Below, in pieces: positions 5,167 to 13,223 of a stretch of 14,036 nt of DNA; positions within the stretch are counted from its first letter, which is position 1; the number at the start of each line of letters is the position of its first letter. The translations under genes were made by a program, and so were the position numbers. The notes beneath the pieces are model-generated. The model had not been told where the DNA came from, ran no database searches, and was given only the letters and a program-made list of their open reading frames with translations. Location: NCBI GenBank assembly GCA_022448765.1, contig JAKUTI010000046.1, positions 1 through 14,036 of the forward strand, written 5' to 3'. Source of the DNA: Pseudomonadales bacterium. Lineage in GTDB: Bacteria > Pseudomonadota > Gammaproteobacteria > Pseudomonadales > Azotimanducaceae.

Positions 5167-7296
5167 CTAGATCAGCCCAGCATTTCTAGCCCAGCGGTAT
5201 TTTGCGCCGAGTACGGCGACCGGCTTCTCAGCGGTGTAGGGGTACGCCAGAATATTGCGGTCCATCAAATACTCAGCAGCCTGCTCAATTTCAACGTCGC
5301 CCACGAGCGAACAGACGACGGGTTTATCATTACCGGCGGCACGCGCATCGGACACGGCCTCGCCCAACAATTCGGCAAATACCATTGGCGGCGTAATAAT
5401 TGTGTGCCAGTAACCCAGCACGAGTGAGTGAATTCGCTCGTCGCGAAGGGCGAGATCGATGGTTGCGCGGTAGGTTGTTGGGGGCTCTCCGCCGGTAATA
5501 TCAACAGGATTCCCCGCGGCACCAAAGGGCGGGATGTATTCTCGGAACGCGGCATCGAGATCGCTCGGCATCGCCATGAGGGCAAGATCGTTATCGACGC
5601 ACGCGTCGGACAACAGAACGCCTGACCCGCCTGCTCCCGTGAGGATTAAGACGTTCTCTCCCTTGGGTGTCGGTAACACGGCTAAACCTCGAGCGAATTC
5701 GAGCATGTCGTTTAGGCTTTTAGCCCGCACCACGCCGCTCTGTCGTAACACGGCGTCATACACGCGATCGTCCCCGGCCAGCGCGCCCGTGTGTGAATTG
5801 GCAGCTTTTGCGCCAAGGCTGGTACGACCGGCCTTGAGAACGACGACGGGCTTCGTCTTTGACACGCGCTTGGCGACACTTGCGAAGGCACGACCGTCCT
5901 TCAGATCCTCCACGTGCATCGCGATCACAGACGTGTTGGGGTCCTGTTCGAAATAAGTCAACAGGTCGTCCTCGTCAATATCCGATTTATTACCAAGCCC
6001 CACAATGGCGGAAACACCCATCTTGGCGGATCGGCTAAAACCGATGATTGCCATACCCACGCCGCCACTTTGAGACGACAGCGCGACCGACCCTTTCTCG
6101 TTGTAGGGCGTGCAAAAGGTCGCACAAAGGTTCTTGTGCGTGTAATAGAACCCGTAAATATTTGGACCCATGAGCCGTACGTTGGCCTCGCGTGCGACCT
6201 TTACGATTTCGTCCTGAAGTTCATGCTCGCCAATTTCGGCGAAGCCAGACGGAATGAGGATGGCACCGGCCACCTGTTTTCGACCGCACTCAGCGATGAC
6301 GCTTGCAACAAACTGGGCCGGTATGCAGAAGATTGCTATGTCAACGTTGCCGGGAATATCCACGATCGATGGATAACACTGGTGACCGAGGATCTGATCG
6401 GCCTTGGGGTGCACGGGGTACAGCTCGCCCTCGTACCCGCCGTCGATCAAGTTACGCATGACCGAGTTACCGATTTTTCCGTCCTCGGCCGATGCACCGA
6501 TAACGGCAACCGCGGACGGTTCCAGGATGCGCTTCATTGCCGTTAAGATCTCGTCGGGCGCGTGCTGATGGTGTTGTGGAACGGCCTCAAAATCCAACAA
6601 GACCCTGACGTCGGCAGCGACCGCACCGGCGGTGGAGGCAAAGACTGGGTTCAGGTCGAGTTCACTTATTTCAGGGAAATCGTTGACCAGGTGACTGACG
6701 TTTTCGATGGTCTGAGCGAGTGCATTTCGATCGACGCCGCTTTCACCCCTTACGCCGTCAAGAATCTTGCTCCCAGCAATGTCGTCAAGCATTGCATGCG
6801 CGTCCTCACTTTCTGCTGGCGCGAGACGAAATGTTACGTCTTGAAGAATTTCGACGAGCGTCCCGCCCAATCCGAAAGCCACAAGTTTTCCGAATACAGG
6901 ATCCGTTGTCGCCCCGACGATGACCTCCAAGCCACCAGTAACCTGCGCTTGGACCTGTACCCCGTCGATACGGGCATCGGCGTTGTGGGCCTTCGCGTTA
7001 TCGAAAATCGATGCATACGATGCCTTCACATTGTCGACATCACCGATGTCAGTGATCACCCCGCCGGCATCGGTTTTATGCAGGATGTCCGGGGATACAA
7101 TTTTCAGAACGACGGGGAATCCGATTTCGCTCGCTATTGTGGCGGCTTCGTCGGGGCTGGTTGCTAGGCCTTCGGCCGGCGTTGCAATCTCGTACGCGCT
7201 AGCGACCTGTTTCGCTTCGGATGACGTAAGCGAATTTCGTCGGTCTTCTTTCGCTTTGGCGAGAACATTTCTCACGGTGCTTTGGTCGTAACTCAT
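5167..7296 (-). CDS. NDP-forming acyl-CoA synthetase, ATP-grasp domain first
   Basis: A 709-residue single-chain acid:CoA ligase of the ADP-forming (succinyl-CoA synthetase-like) superfamily. Order: an ATP-grasp domain (about 20-235; Lys65 in FPVVLKIVSPDILHKTDAGG, acidic/Asn site at SELDLNPVF), a CoA-binding Rossmann domain (about 255-350; SAVAVIGASAEDGKIGN), then a flavodoxin-like ligase domain (about 380-700). His502 in NSHTGALAGDD is the likely phosphorylated His that carries phosphate between sites. This beta-first order is a permutation of the alpha-first order in many archaeal and Pat-like enzymes. The start has GGGGAA about 5 nt upstream of ATG 7296. It should activate a carboxylic acid with ATP and CoA, giving ADP and phosphate. 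It is divergent from the lyase gene and probably supplies its acyl-CoA substrate (inference from context). Confidence 0.9.
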   Translation of the reverse strand: MSYDQSTVRNVLAKAKEDRRNSLTSSEAKQVASAYEIATPAEGLATSPDEAATIASEIGFPVVLKIVSPDILHKTDAGGVITDIGDVDNVKASYASIFDNAKAHNADARIDGVQVQAQVTGGLEVIVGATTDPVFGKLVAFGLGGTLVEILQDVTFRLAPAESEDAHAMLDDIAGSKILDGVRGESGVDRNALAQTIENVSHLVNDFPEISELDLNPVFASTAGAVAADVRVLLDFEAVPQHHQHAPDEILTAMKRILEPSAVAVIGASAEDGKIGNSVMRNLIDGGYEGELYPVHPKADQILGHQCYPSIVDIPGNVDIAIFCIPAQFVASVIAECGRKQVAGAILIPSGFAEIGEHELQDEIVKVAREANVRLMGPNIYGFYYTHKNLCATFCTPYNEKGSVALSSQSGGVGMAIIGFSRSAKMGVSAIVGLGNKSDIDEDDLLTYFEQDPNTSVIAMHVEDLKDGRAFASVAKRVSKTKPVVVLKAGRTSLGAKAANSHTGALAGDDRVYDAVLRQSGVVRAKSLNDMLEFARGLAVLPTPKGENVLILTGAGGSGVLLSDACVDNDLALMAMPSDLDAAFREYIPPFGAAGNPVDITGGEPPTTYRATIDLALRDERIHSLVLGYWHTIITPPMVFAELLGEAVSDARAAGNDKPVVCSLVGDVEIEQAAEYLMDRNILAYPYTAEKPVAVLGAKYRWARNAGLI

Positions 7297-7322
7297 ATCG
7301 TTCCCCGTGTAGGAAAAACGAG

Positions 7323-7328
7323 ATTATC
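7323..7328 (-). promoter_or_regulatory. Possible -10 box for the acyl-CoA synthetase gene
   Basis: In the 149-bp divergent gap between synthetase and lyase (7297-7445), the minus strand reads GATAAT, 5 of 6 matches to the sigma70 -10 consensus, about 27 nt upstream of the synthetase ATG. No good -35 was found at 16-18 bp. On the plus strand, TTGAGT (7386-7391) with TAGCTT (7410-7415) at 18-bp spacing is a weak candidate for the lyase. Both calls are tentative. Confidence 0.3.
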
Positions 7329-7445
7329 GTGATCGACGTACCGATGGAATCGCCGTGGCGAAATACGAGACGTGTGCAATACCCCTTGAGTCGGAGGGTC
7401 TCCCCGCGCTAGCTTAGGCGGTCATCAATTAATTAGGGGAAGACT

Positions 7446-9110
7446 ATGGGGACCGTAAGTGGTGCAACCCTCATGGCGAGAAGCCTTAAGCAGCAAGGCG
7501 TCGACTATATTTTTGGCATCGTCGGCTTTCCGGTCCAAGGATTTGCGGCGGTAGCCCAAAAAGAGGGTATCCAATACGTCGGCATGCGCAACGAACAAGC
7601 TGCGAGCTACGCGGCGCATGCGGCTGGGTATCTGACCGGGCGCCCGCAGGGATGTCTAACCGTTTCGGGACCCGGCGTTATCCACGCGTTTGCTGGATTG
7701 GCGAATGCAAAGCAGAACTGCTGGCCGATGATTTTAATCGGTGGAGCGTCTCCGGTGTACCAAAACGGCATGGGCGGTTTTCAAGAGGAACGTCAGGTCG
7801 AACTCGCGGCACCCTATTGCAAGTATGCGCACGCAATTGAGCACGTCCACCGGATCCCTTACTACGTTAACCAGGCGGTTCGACATTCATTGTTCGGCCG
7901 TCCAGGGCCCGTTTACCTGGACTTTCCAGACGACATTATTAACGGTCAGTGCGAGGAAGAAGAGGTTGTTCAAGCTGCGACAGTTCCGGAGCCACCGCGG
8001 ACACTTGCTGATCCGGACGCGGTCGAAGCGGCCCTGAGTGCACTCGAATCTGCTGAACGGCCTCTGGTCGTTGTGGGCAAAGGAATGGCTTGGTCTCGCG
8101 CGGAAGATGAGATCCGAGAGTTCATCGAACGGACGCAACTACCCTTCCTCAATTCTCCGATGGGTAAAGGCACGATGCCCGACAACGACCCACTGTCGGT
8201 GGGTGCGGCACGCAGTACCGCGCTGCGCGAGGCCGATCTGGTATTCCTGATGGGTGCACGACTGAATTGGATCATGCACTACGGTTTGCCACCACGCTTC
8301 AATGAAAACGTACGCGTTGTGCAACTCGACATCTCGCCGGAAGAAATTGGTACCAACGTGCCGACCGAAGTAGCTTTGGTGGGGGATGGAAAAGCCGTGG
8401 TTGGTCAGCTCAATCGAGCGCTGGACAACCGGCAATGGTTCTACCCTGCGGAAACTGCGTGGCGAACCACATTGAAAGAGAAAGCCGAGTCTAACCATGC
8501 GGCGGTGCAACCCATGATCGACGATGATTCTGCGCCGTCAAATTATTACCGTGCGTATAAAGACATCGTGGATTGGCTACCAGATGACGCCGTCATCATC
8601 GGCGAAGGCGCTAACACAATGGACATCGGTCGTACTCAAATGCCGAACGTGCATTCGCGGCATCGTTTGGATGCGGGCACCTATGGAACGATGGGCGTTG
8701 GGCTGGGTTTTGCCATTGCTGCCGCGGTGACCAGTCCAGACAAACCGATCGTGTCCGTGCAGGGCGATTCGGCCTTCGGATTTACCGGCATGGAGATCGA
8801 AACCATGATCCGCTACCACCTCCCGGTGAAAATGATCGTGTTGAATAATGGAGGTATCGGCGGACACAGCGGTTCAACGGAACCGCCGGCACCTGGCGAA
8901 ATTCAACCACCGGGAAATCTCACCTACGGCGCTCGGTACGACCTGATGGTCGAGAGCCTCGGCGGTAAGGGCTGGTATGTAGAGGATCCTAAAGATCTGC
9001 GCGCGGCGCTTGATGAGGCGATGGCACACGACGGACCGACGCTAATCAATGTGCCGCTGAATATCCGTGCGGGACGTAAACCTCAGGAGCATGGTTGGTT
9101 AACTCAATAG
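7446..9110 (+). CDS. Thiamine-diphosphate 2-hydroxyacyl-CoA lyase / oxalyl-CoA decarboxylase family enzyme
   Basis: A 554-residue ThDP enzyme that closely resembles human HACL1 and bacterial oxalyl-CoA decarboxylases. The catalytic ThDP-activating Glu50 lies in GMRNEQAASYAA, and shared segments include YIFGIVGFP, SGPGVIHA, GARLNWIMHYGLPPR, EGANTMDIGRT and LDAGTYGTMGVGLGFA. The Mg/ThDP motif runs from GDSAFGF (Asp441) to Asn467-Asn468. It should cleave a 2-hydroxyacyl-CoA into an aldehyde or ketone plus formyl-CoA, or decarboxylate oxalyl-CoA. The residue after NNGGI, Tyr in both HACL1 and oxalyl-CoA decarboxylase (from memory), is Gly472 here (NNGGIGGHSG), so the active-site lid differs. The HACL C-terminal HxWLT pattern is kept (EHGWLTQ). 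An AGGGGAAG Shine-Dalgarno supports ATG 7446. It is the first gene of a tight pair with the DUF3604 gene, 34 bp downstream. Confidence 0.9.
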   Translation: MGTVSGATLMARSLKQQGVDYIFGIVGFPVQGFAAVAQKEGIQYVGMRNEQAASYAAHAAGYLTGRPQGCLTVSGPGVIHAFAGLANAKQNCWPMILIGGASPVYQNGMGGFQEERQVELAAPYCKYAHAIEHVHRIPYYVNQAVRHSLFGRPGPVYLDFPDDIINGQCEEEEVVQAATVPEPPRTLADPDAVEAALSALESAERPLVVVGKGMAWSRAEDEIREFIERTQLPFLNSPMGKGTMPDNDPLSVGAARSTALREADLVFLMGARLNWIMHYGLPPRFNENVRVVQLDISPEEIGTNVPTEVALVGDGKAVVGQLNRALDNRQWFYPAETAWRTTLKEKAESNHAAVQPMIDDDSAPSNYYRAYKDIVDWLPDDAVIIGEGANTMDIGRTQMPNVHSRHRLDAGTYGTMGVGLGFAIAAAVTSPDKPIVSVQGDSAFGFTGMEIETMIRYHLPVKMIVLNNGGIGGHSGSTEPPAPGEIQPPGNLTYGARYDLMVESLGGKGWYVEDPKDLRAALDEAMAHDGPTLINVPLNIRAGRKPQEHGWLTQ

Positions 9111-9144
9111 GGCGATCGGCCGCGGCAAAAGTGGGGAGATGGTG

Positions 9145-10965
9145 ATGATGAAACACAAGCTCGGCGTTTATTTGATGCTGTTGTTTGCTGGCCTCGCGAA
9201 TGCTGCGGATGAAACGCCTCGCAATGCGTATTTCGGCGACTTGCATATCCACACGCGTTATTCGTTCGATGCGTTTTTGTTTGGTACGAAAACCACGCCG
9301 GATGACGCGTATGCGTTTGCTCGTGGCGAAGCCATCCAGCATCCGGCAGGATTCGAGATTCAGCTGGCCCGCCCGTTGGATTTCTACGCGGTCACCGACC
9401 ATGCGATGTTTCTTGGGATGTGGTCCGCGATGGAGCAACCGACGCATCCGCTCCATAACGATCCCCTTGTGCAAGCGTTTCTTAATGCAAAGACGGTGGC
9501 TGAAAGAACGCAATCGTTCTTGGGGATGAGGTTCTTGATGAACCCCAGCGCCGACGAGAGATCCCTTGCCGATCACGTTGCGACCGACCTAACGGACTCC
9601 AAATCGGCGTGGAGCGAGATTCAGGCGTCGGCGAATCGCAATTACGAACCGGGAAAGCTGACGACGTTTATTGCCTACGAATACACGTCGAGTCGCGACG
9701 GCAACCTCCATCGCAACGTCATTTACCGTGGCGATGCGGCGCCCAACATGCCGTACTCCAGGCTTGACTCATTAAATCCTGAAGATCTTTGGACGTGGAT
9801 GGATTCGCAACGGGAACAGGGCTTTGAAGCCCTGGCCATCCCGCACAATACCAATCAATCCAATGGGAATGAGTTCCAGATGACCCGCTTCGACGGCTCG
9901 GCGATGGACGCCGACTACGCCATCCAACGAATGCGCAACGAACCGTTGGTGGAGATCACACAGATCAAAGGAACGTCCGACACGCACCCGTTTTTATCAC
10001 CCAACGATGAATGGGCCGATTTCGAGATCTTTCCGTACCAGATTGCGAGTTGGAATAAGAGTTGGCCTCGTGGGAGCTACGTTCGCGAAGCCTGGCTTAA
10101 CGGGTTTAAGTTGGAGCAGGATCTGGGTGAAAACCCGTACCGCTTCGGCGTTATTGGTGCGAGCGATACGCATAATTCAGGCGACGTGTTTGACGAGTCG
10201 AATTTCGTCAGCAAGGTCGGGATGCTGGACTCCGATCCGGTGAACAGGGGCTCGGTGCCATCTGCACACCGGGACGGGCTTCCCGCCTTTCGGGAGGTCC
10301 CGAATCGATTTTTCGGCTCGTCGGGCATTGCCGGCGTCTGGGCGGGCGAGAACACGCGCGAATCGATTTACGACGCATTCCGACGCAAAGAAACCTTTGC
10401 GACGACGGGGTCTCGCATCAAGGTGCGTCTGTTCGCGAGTTACGACTACGACGACGCCTTACTAGACGCACCGGATTTGGTCGCCAGTGCCTACGCCAAC
10501 GGCGTATCCATGGGGGCTGAGCTACTTGCTAAGCGACGGGGTGAACCGCGGTTCCTTGCTTGGGCGAGTCGCGATCCGATGCGAGCAGAACTGCAGCGCT
10601 TACAGATTATCAAGGGTTGGCTTGACGCAGGTCAGACCCAGGAGGCCGTATACGATGTCGCGTGTGCGGGCGGTGCAGCCGTTGATCCAGAGACCCACCG
10701 ATGCCCCGACAACGGCGCAACCGTCGATCTGACCGATTGCAGCGTGACGGCGGACGTTGGCGCGGCCGAACTATTAACGTTGTGGGACGATCCCGACTTT
10801 GACCCGAAGCAACGGGCCTTCTACTACGTGCGGGTGTTGGAAAATCCCACCTGTCGATGGTCGACGTGGGATGCCATTCGCGCCGGAACCGCCCCCAGAC
10901 CCGACTTGGCAACGACCATTCAAGAACGCGCATGGTCCTCGCCCATCTGGATCGTACCTCGTTGA
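9145..10965 (+). CDS. Exported DUF3604 family (PHP-like metal-dependent) protein
   Basis: A 606-residue protein with a Sec signal peptide (MMKHKLGVYLMLLFAGLANA, cleavage likely after ANA), so it acts in the periplasm. A PHP-type metal-binding series is visible: GDLHIHTRYSFDA (His34, His36), VTDHA (Asp85, His86), FIAYEYTS (Glu179), HRNVIY (His189), IPHNTN (His234), KGTSDTH (His281) and GASDTHN (Asp341, His343). These suggest a multinuclear metal hydrolase, perhaps of phosphate or other esters, but I know of no assigned function for DUF3604. An upstream ATG at 9139 directly abuts the GGGGAG Shine-Dalgarno, so ATG 9145 (6-nt spacing) or 9148 is the better start. It lies 34 bp after the lyase gene, so co-transcription is likely; how an exported protein serves that pathway is unclear. 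Confidence 0.87.
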   Translation: MMKHKLGVYLMLLFAGLANAADETPRNAYFGDLHIHTRYSFDAFLFGTKTTPDDAYAFARGEAIQHPAGFEIQLARPLDFYAVTDHAMFLGMWSAMEQPTHPLHNDPLVQAFLNAKTVAERTQSFLGMRFLMNPSADERSLADHVATDLTDSKSAWSEIQASANRNYEPGKLTTFIAYEYTSSRDGNLHRNVIYRGDAAPNMPYSRLDSLNPEDLWTWMDSQREQGFEALAIPHNTNQSNGNEFQMTRFDGSAMDADYAIQRMRNEPLVEITQIKGTSDTHPFLSPNDEWADFEIFPYQIASWNKSWPRGSYVREAWLNGFKLEQDLGENPYRFGVIGASDTHNSGDVFDESNFVSKVGMLDSDPVNRGSVPSAHRDGLPAFREVPNRFFGSSGIAGVWAGENTRESIYDAFRRKETFATTGSRIKVRLFASYDYDDALLDAPDLVASAYANGVSMGAELLAKRRGEPRFLAWASRDPMRAELQRLQIIKGWLDAGQTQEAVYDVACAGGAAVDPETHRCPDNGATVDLTDCSVTADVGAAELLTLWDDPDFDPKQRAFYYVRVLENPTCRWSTWDAIRAGTAPRPDLATTIQERAWSSPIWIVPR

Positions 10966-11019
10966 TTCAAAAGCGTAGCGATTGCGGTACAGCGCCGTCT
11001 ATCGTCACCGAGCTTGCAG

Positions 11020-11460
11020 ATGGCGGATGAAGCCATCGGTCGGTTCGATCATATCGGCATCGCCGTACACAGTATCGACGCTGCAAGGTCCTTTTTTGAA
11101 GACGCTCTGGGCGCTAAATTTCGCTCCATGGGTGAACACGCTTCGGGAGACTTTCGTATTGCACTGTTTGATTTGCACGATTTCTGTATCGAGCTGTTGG
11201 AACCGATTAATCCAGATGGATTTCTCGCTCAATTCCTTGAAAAGCGAGGGGAAGGGTTTCATCACTTAACCCTGCAAACGCCCGATCTTGAAAAGAAGGT
11301 CGATCAGCTCGAGTTACAAGGAATCAAAGTGGTGGATAAAAGTTTTGCTGACCCAGCGTCGGTCGACGCATTTATTTCGCCTAAGAGTGCACACGGATTG
11401 CTTGTTCAATTGGGCCAATCCCTCGGACCCCTCAACAATCCACCGTATTGGGAAGATTAA
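11020..11460 (+). CDS. VOC/glyoxalase-family protein, methylmalonyl-CoA epimerase-like
   Basis: A 146-residue vicinal-oxygen-chelate protein. Its N-terminal FDHIGIAVHSIDAARSFFED and central GEGFHHLTLQTPDLEKKV resemble methylmalonyl-CoA epimerase. Metal-ligand candidates are His11, Glu58 (CIELLEP) and His82. The fourth ligand, Glu in epimerases (VLVEL), is Gln130 here (GLLVQLGQ), and the C-terminus extends to NNPPYWED. A related lyase, epimerase or dioxygenase-like activity is therefore possible. ATG 11020 is chosen over TTG 11014; neither has a strong Shine-Dalgarno. It lies 54 bp after the DUF3604 gene and 56 bp before the MBL-fold gene, on the same strand. The epimerase assignment is provisional. 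Confidence 0.82.
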   Translation: MADEAIGRFDHIGIAVHSIDAARSFFEDALGAKFRSMGEHASGDFRIALFDLHDFCIELLEPINPDGFLAQFLEKRGEGFHHLTLQTPDLEKKVDQLELQGIKVVDKSFADPASVDAFISPKSAHGLLVQLGQSLGPLNNPPYWED

Positions 11461-11516
11461 TCGAGGACAGACTTGACGATGGACGCGTTGTTCGTGTGCG
11501 CCGCCGCTAACACCAA

Positions 11517-12566
11517 ATGAAGAAAGCGTTTGTTATTTTAGGCATGGGATTAGCGCTTCTGGCCGCGGCTGCGCTCGTCATGACGCAGACTTCCTGGGGC
11601 CAGAACTTCCTAATGAAGCGCTTGATCGCTACAACTCTTCTCGATACACCGATGGCTTGGGACGACCCCGACGTGTTGCGTGTGTTTGTTTGCGGTAGTG
11701 CTTCGCCTCTTGGGGTATCGGAGAGAGCGCAGAGCTGCATCGTTGTGGCGGGCGGATCCACTTTTTTCATCGTCGACGCGGGCGCGGGATCGACCGCAAA
11801 TTTGATACGCGCGCGGCTACCCATGCGAAACCTTGCCGGCGTCTTGCTCACCCATTTCCATTCGGATCACATCAGTGCGCTGGGTGACACCAACCTTGTC
11901 TCCTGGGTGGGGGGACGGACCGCGCAGCTAGACGTATACGGTCCAGAAGGTGTGGGGAGCGTTGTCGATGGGTTTAACAAAGCCTATGCCCTTGACCGAA
12001 CGTATCGAACGGAGCACCACGGCAGCGAACTATTGCCCCCAGATGTTGGGCCGATGCGGCCGCAGTTAATTGCGATGGGGGAGGTCATGGAGGTGGGGGA
12101 ATTCAGCATCAGGCCATTTTCGGTCGATCACGATCCCGTTCGACCCGCGGTGGGATATCGTTTTGATTACCGTGGCCGCTCCGTCGTCGTTAGTGGCGAT
12201 ACCAACGCGTTGCAATCCACGGCGACGGCATTGCGCGGCACCGATCTCCTCCTCCATGACGCGCTCTCGCGACCGATGGTGCACGCGATGAGAGATGCCG
12301 CTGCGACTGCGGGCAATACGCGTATGGTGCAGATCCTGGACGACATCCTCGAGTACCACGCCCACACCGATTCCTTGACCGACGTTTCCCGTGAGGCGGG
12401 TGTTGCGATGCTTGCGTTGTATCACTTGGTCCCAGTACCCGCGAATGGGATCGCAGAGAGCATTTTTCGTCGAGGCTTGCCGTCGGAGATTCGTCTTGTT
12501 GATGACGGTACGGTGTTCAATTTGCCAGCGAATGCCGACACGATAGAAGTTGTGCAGATTTTCTAG
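11517..12566 (+). CDS. Membrane-anchored MBL-fold (RNase Z/arylsulfatase-like) metallo-hydrolase
   Basis: A 349-residue protein starting with a hydrophobic signal or anchor (KKAFVILGMGLALLAAAALVM, residues 2-22) with no clear AxA cleavage site, so it is probably inner-membrane-tethered and faces the periplasm. The metallo-beta-lactamase core is complete: THFHSDH (His113, His115, Asp117, His118), His205 in FSVDHDP, Asp228 in SGDTN and a late His303 (LYHLVP). The N-terminal CGSASPLG and the VGYRF...SGDT arrangement resemble the RNase Z-like subgroup, members of which include arylsulfatases and other hydrolases. An extracytoplasmic location argues against tRNA processing. No Shine-Dalgarno is visible before ATG 11517, but the signal sequence begins there. 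The stop overlaps the next gene's GTG by 1 nt. Confidence 0.87.
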   Translation: MKKAFVILGMGLALLAAAALVMTQTSWGQNFLMKRLIATTLLDTPMAWDDPDVLRVFVCGSASPLGVSERAQSCIVVAGGSTFFIVDAGAGSTANLIRARLPMRNLAGVLLTHFHSDHISALGDTNLVSWVGGRTAQLDVYGPEGVGSVVDGFNKAYALDRTYRTEHHGSELLPPDVGPMRPQLIAMGEVMEVGEFSIRPFSVDHDPVRPAVGYRFDYRGRSVVVSGDTNALQSTATALRGTDLLLHDALSRPMVHAMRDAAATAGNTRMVQILDDILEYHAHTDSLTDVSREAGVAMLALYHLVPVPANGIAESIFRRGLPSEIRLVDDGTVFNLPANADTIEVVQIF

Positions 12567-13039
12567 TGCCCCCCAACAATCCCAAGAGCATGTCGACTCC
12601 AGTCAATGTTGAAAAACCTCAGAGACCTAGGGGACCGCTGAGGTTTATCCTGCTGCATCATGCAGGCTGTAGCCGTGAGGCATTTCATTACCGGGTGGAG
12701 CCGGATGGGTCCGTCGCCGAGTTGCTTTCGCCGGATACCAAGGGTCAACACCCTGGATCGGTGGGCGTGTTGATACGCGGCCATTTTGATCGTGAGCGTC
12801 CGAACGTGTGTCAGCTCGATGCGCTTAAAACACTGTTGCTTGACCTAAAATTCCGCTATCCCGACGTCAGCTTGGGCGCCCATCGGCAAGTTCGTGGCGA
12901 CGGTGCGACCTCGTGCCCGGGAAAGTGTTTCCCAATGCGGGAGCTCGCAGACTGGTTCGAGAAGGATTTGATTCGTGCCCGCGATGAAAAATTGCAACGA
13001 GAGGTGGAGTCGCAATATTCGCCGAGAACTGCAGAATAA
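12566..13039 (+). CDS. Amidase_2 / PGRP-like N-acetylmuramoyl-L-alanine amidase domain protein
   Basis: A 157-residue single-domain protein with the T7-lysozyme/PGRP fold signature. Zinc ligands are His31 (FILLHHAG), His106 (LGAHRQV) and Cys117 (ATSCPGK); the strand HYRVEPDGSVAEL and the SVGVLIRGHFD segment complete the pattern. Such proteins cut the amide bond between MurNAc and the peptide in peptidoglycan or its fragments. At the position of the T7 lysozyme catalytic Tyr, I read Phe40 (AFHYRV). There is no signal peptide, so it may act on recycled muropeptides in the cytoplasm, like AmpD, or have another role. GTG 12566 overlaps the previous stop (TAGTG), suggesting translational coupling; ATG 12590 (MSTPVNVEKP) is an equally plausible start. 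Neither has a good Shine-Dalgarno. Confidence 0.78.
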   Translation: MPPNNPKSMSTPVNVEKPQRPRGPLRFILLHHAGCSREAFHYRVEPDGSVAELLSPDTKGQHPGSVGVLIRGHFDRERPNVCQLDALKTLLLDLKFRYPDVSLGAHRQVRGDGATSCPGKCFPMRELADWFEKDLIRARDEKLQREVESQYSPRTAE

Positions 13040-13223
13040 GCGAGAGAACCTTTGATTGACGATACAAGCGGGAAAGGTCATGGCGCGGGGATTGTTGCTG
13101 GACGGATCGATACGGCGTGAACGCCTAACGTCATTTACGAACGGTTCGAGTTAGGTATGGTGGCTTTCGGTCTTTGAACGCATTGGTGAGCTGGGTCGTG
13201 GCCTGGTATGAAAGGAGAAATGA
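13040..13223. other. 184-bp intergenic region before the SMP-30 gene
   Basis: This is the longest gap in the window. It probably holds the promoter of the SMP-30-like gene, but I cannot assign -35/-10 boxes with confidence. A small palindrome CGAAC-G-GTTCG (13138-13148) lies about 75 bp upstream of the ATG and could be an operator. No terminator with a T tract was seen after the amidase gene. Confidence 0.3.

Noticed and set aside
5167..7296. Long plus-strand reading frames opposite the acyl-CoA synthetase (for example 5914-6546 and 6562-7167)
   Set aside because: They are antisense shadows of a strongly conserved 709-residue gene and show no family motifs of their own.
13080..13154. 24-codon reading frame MARGLLLDGSIRRERL... 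in the gap before the SMP-30 gene
   Set aside because: It has a GGAAAGG upstream but is very short, has no recognisable homology, and such frames occur by chance; not enough to call a gene or leader peptide.
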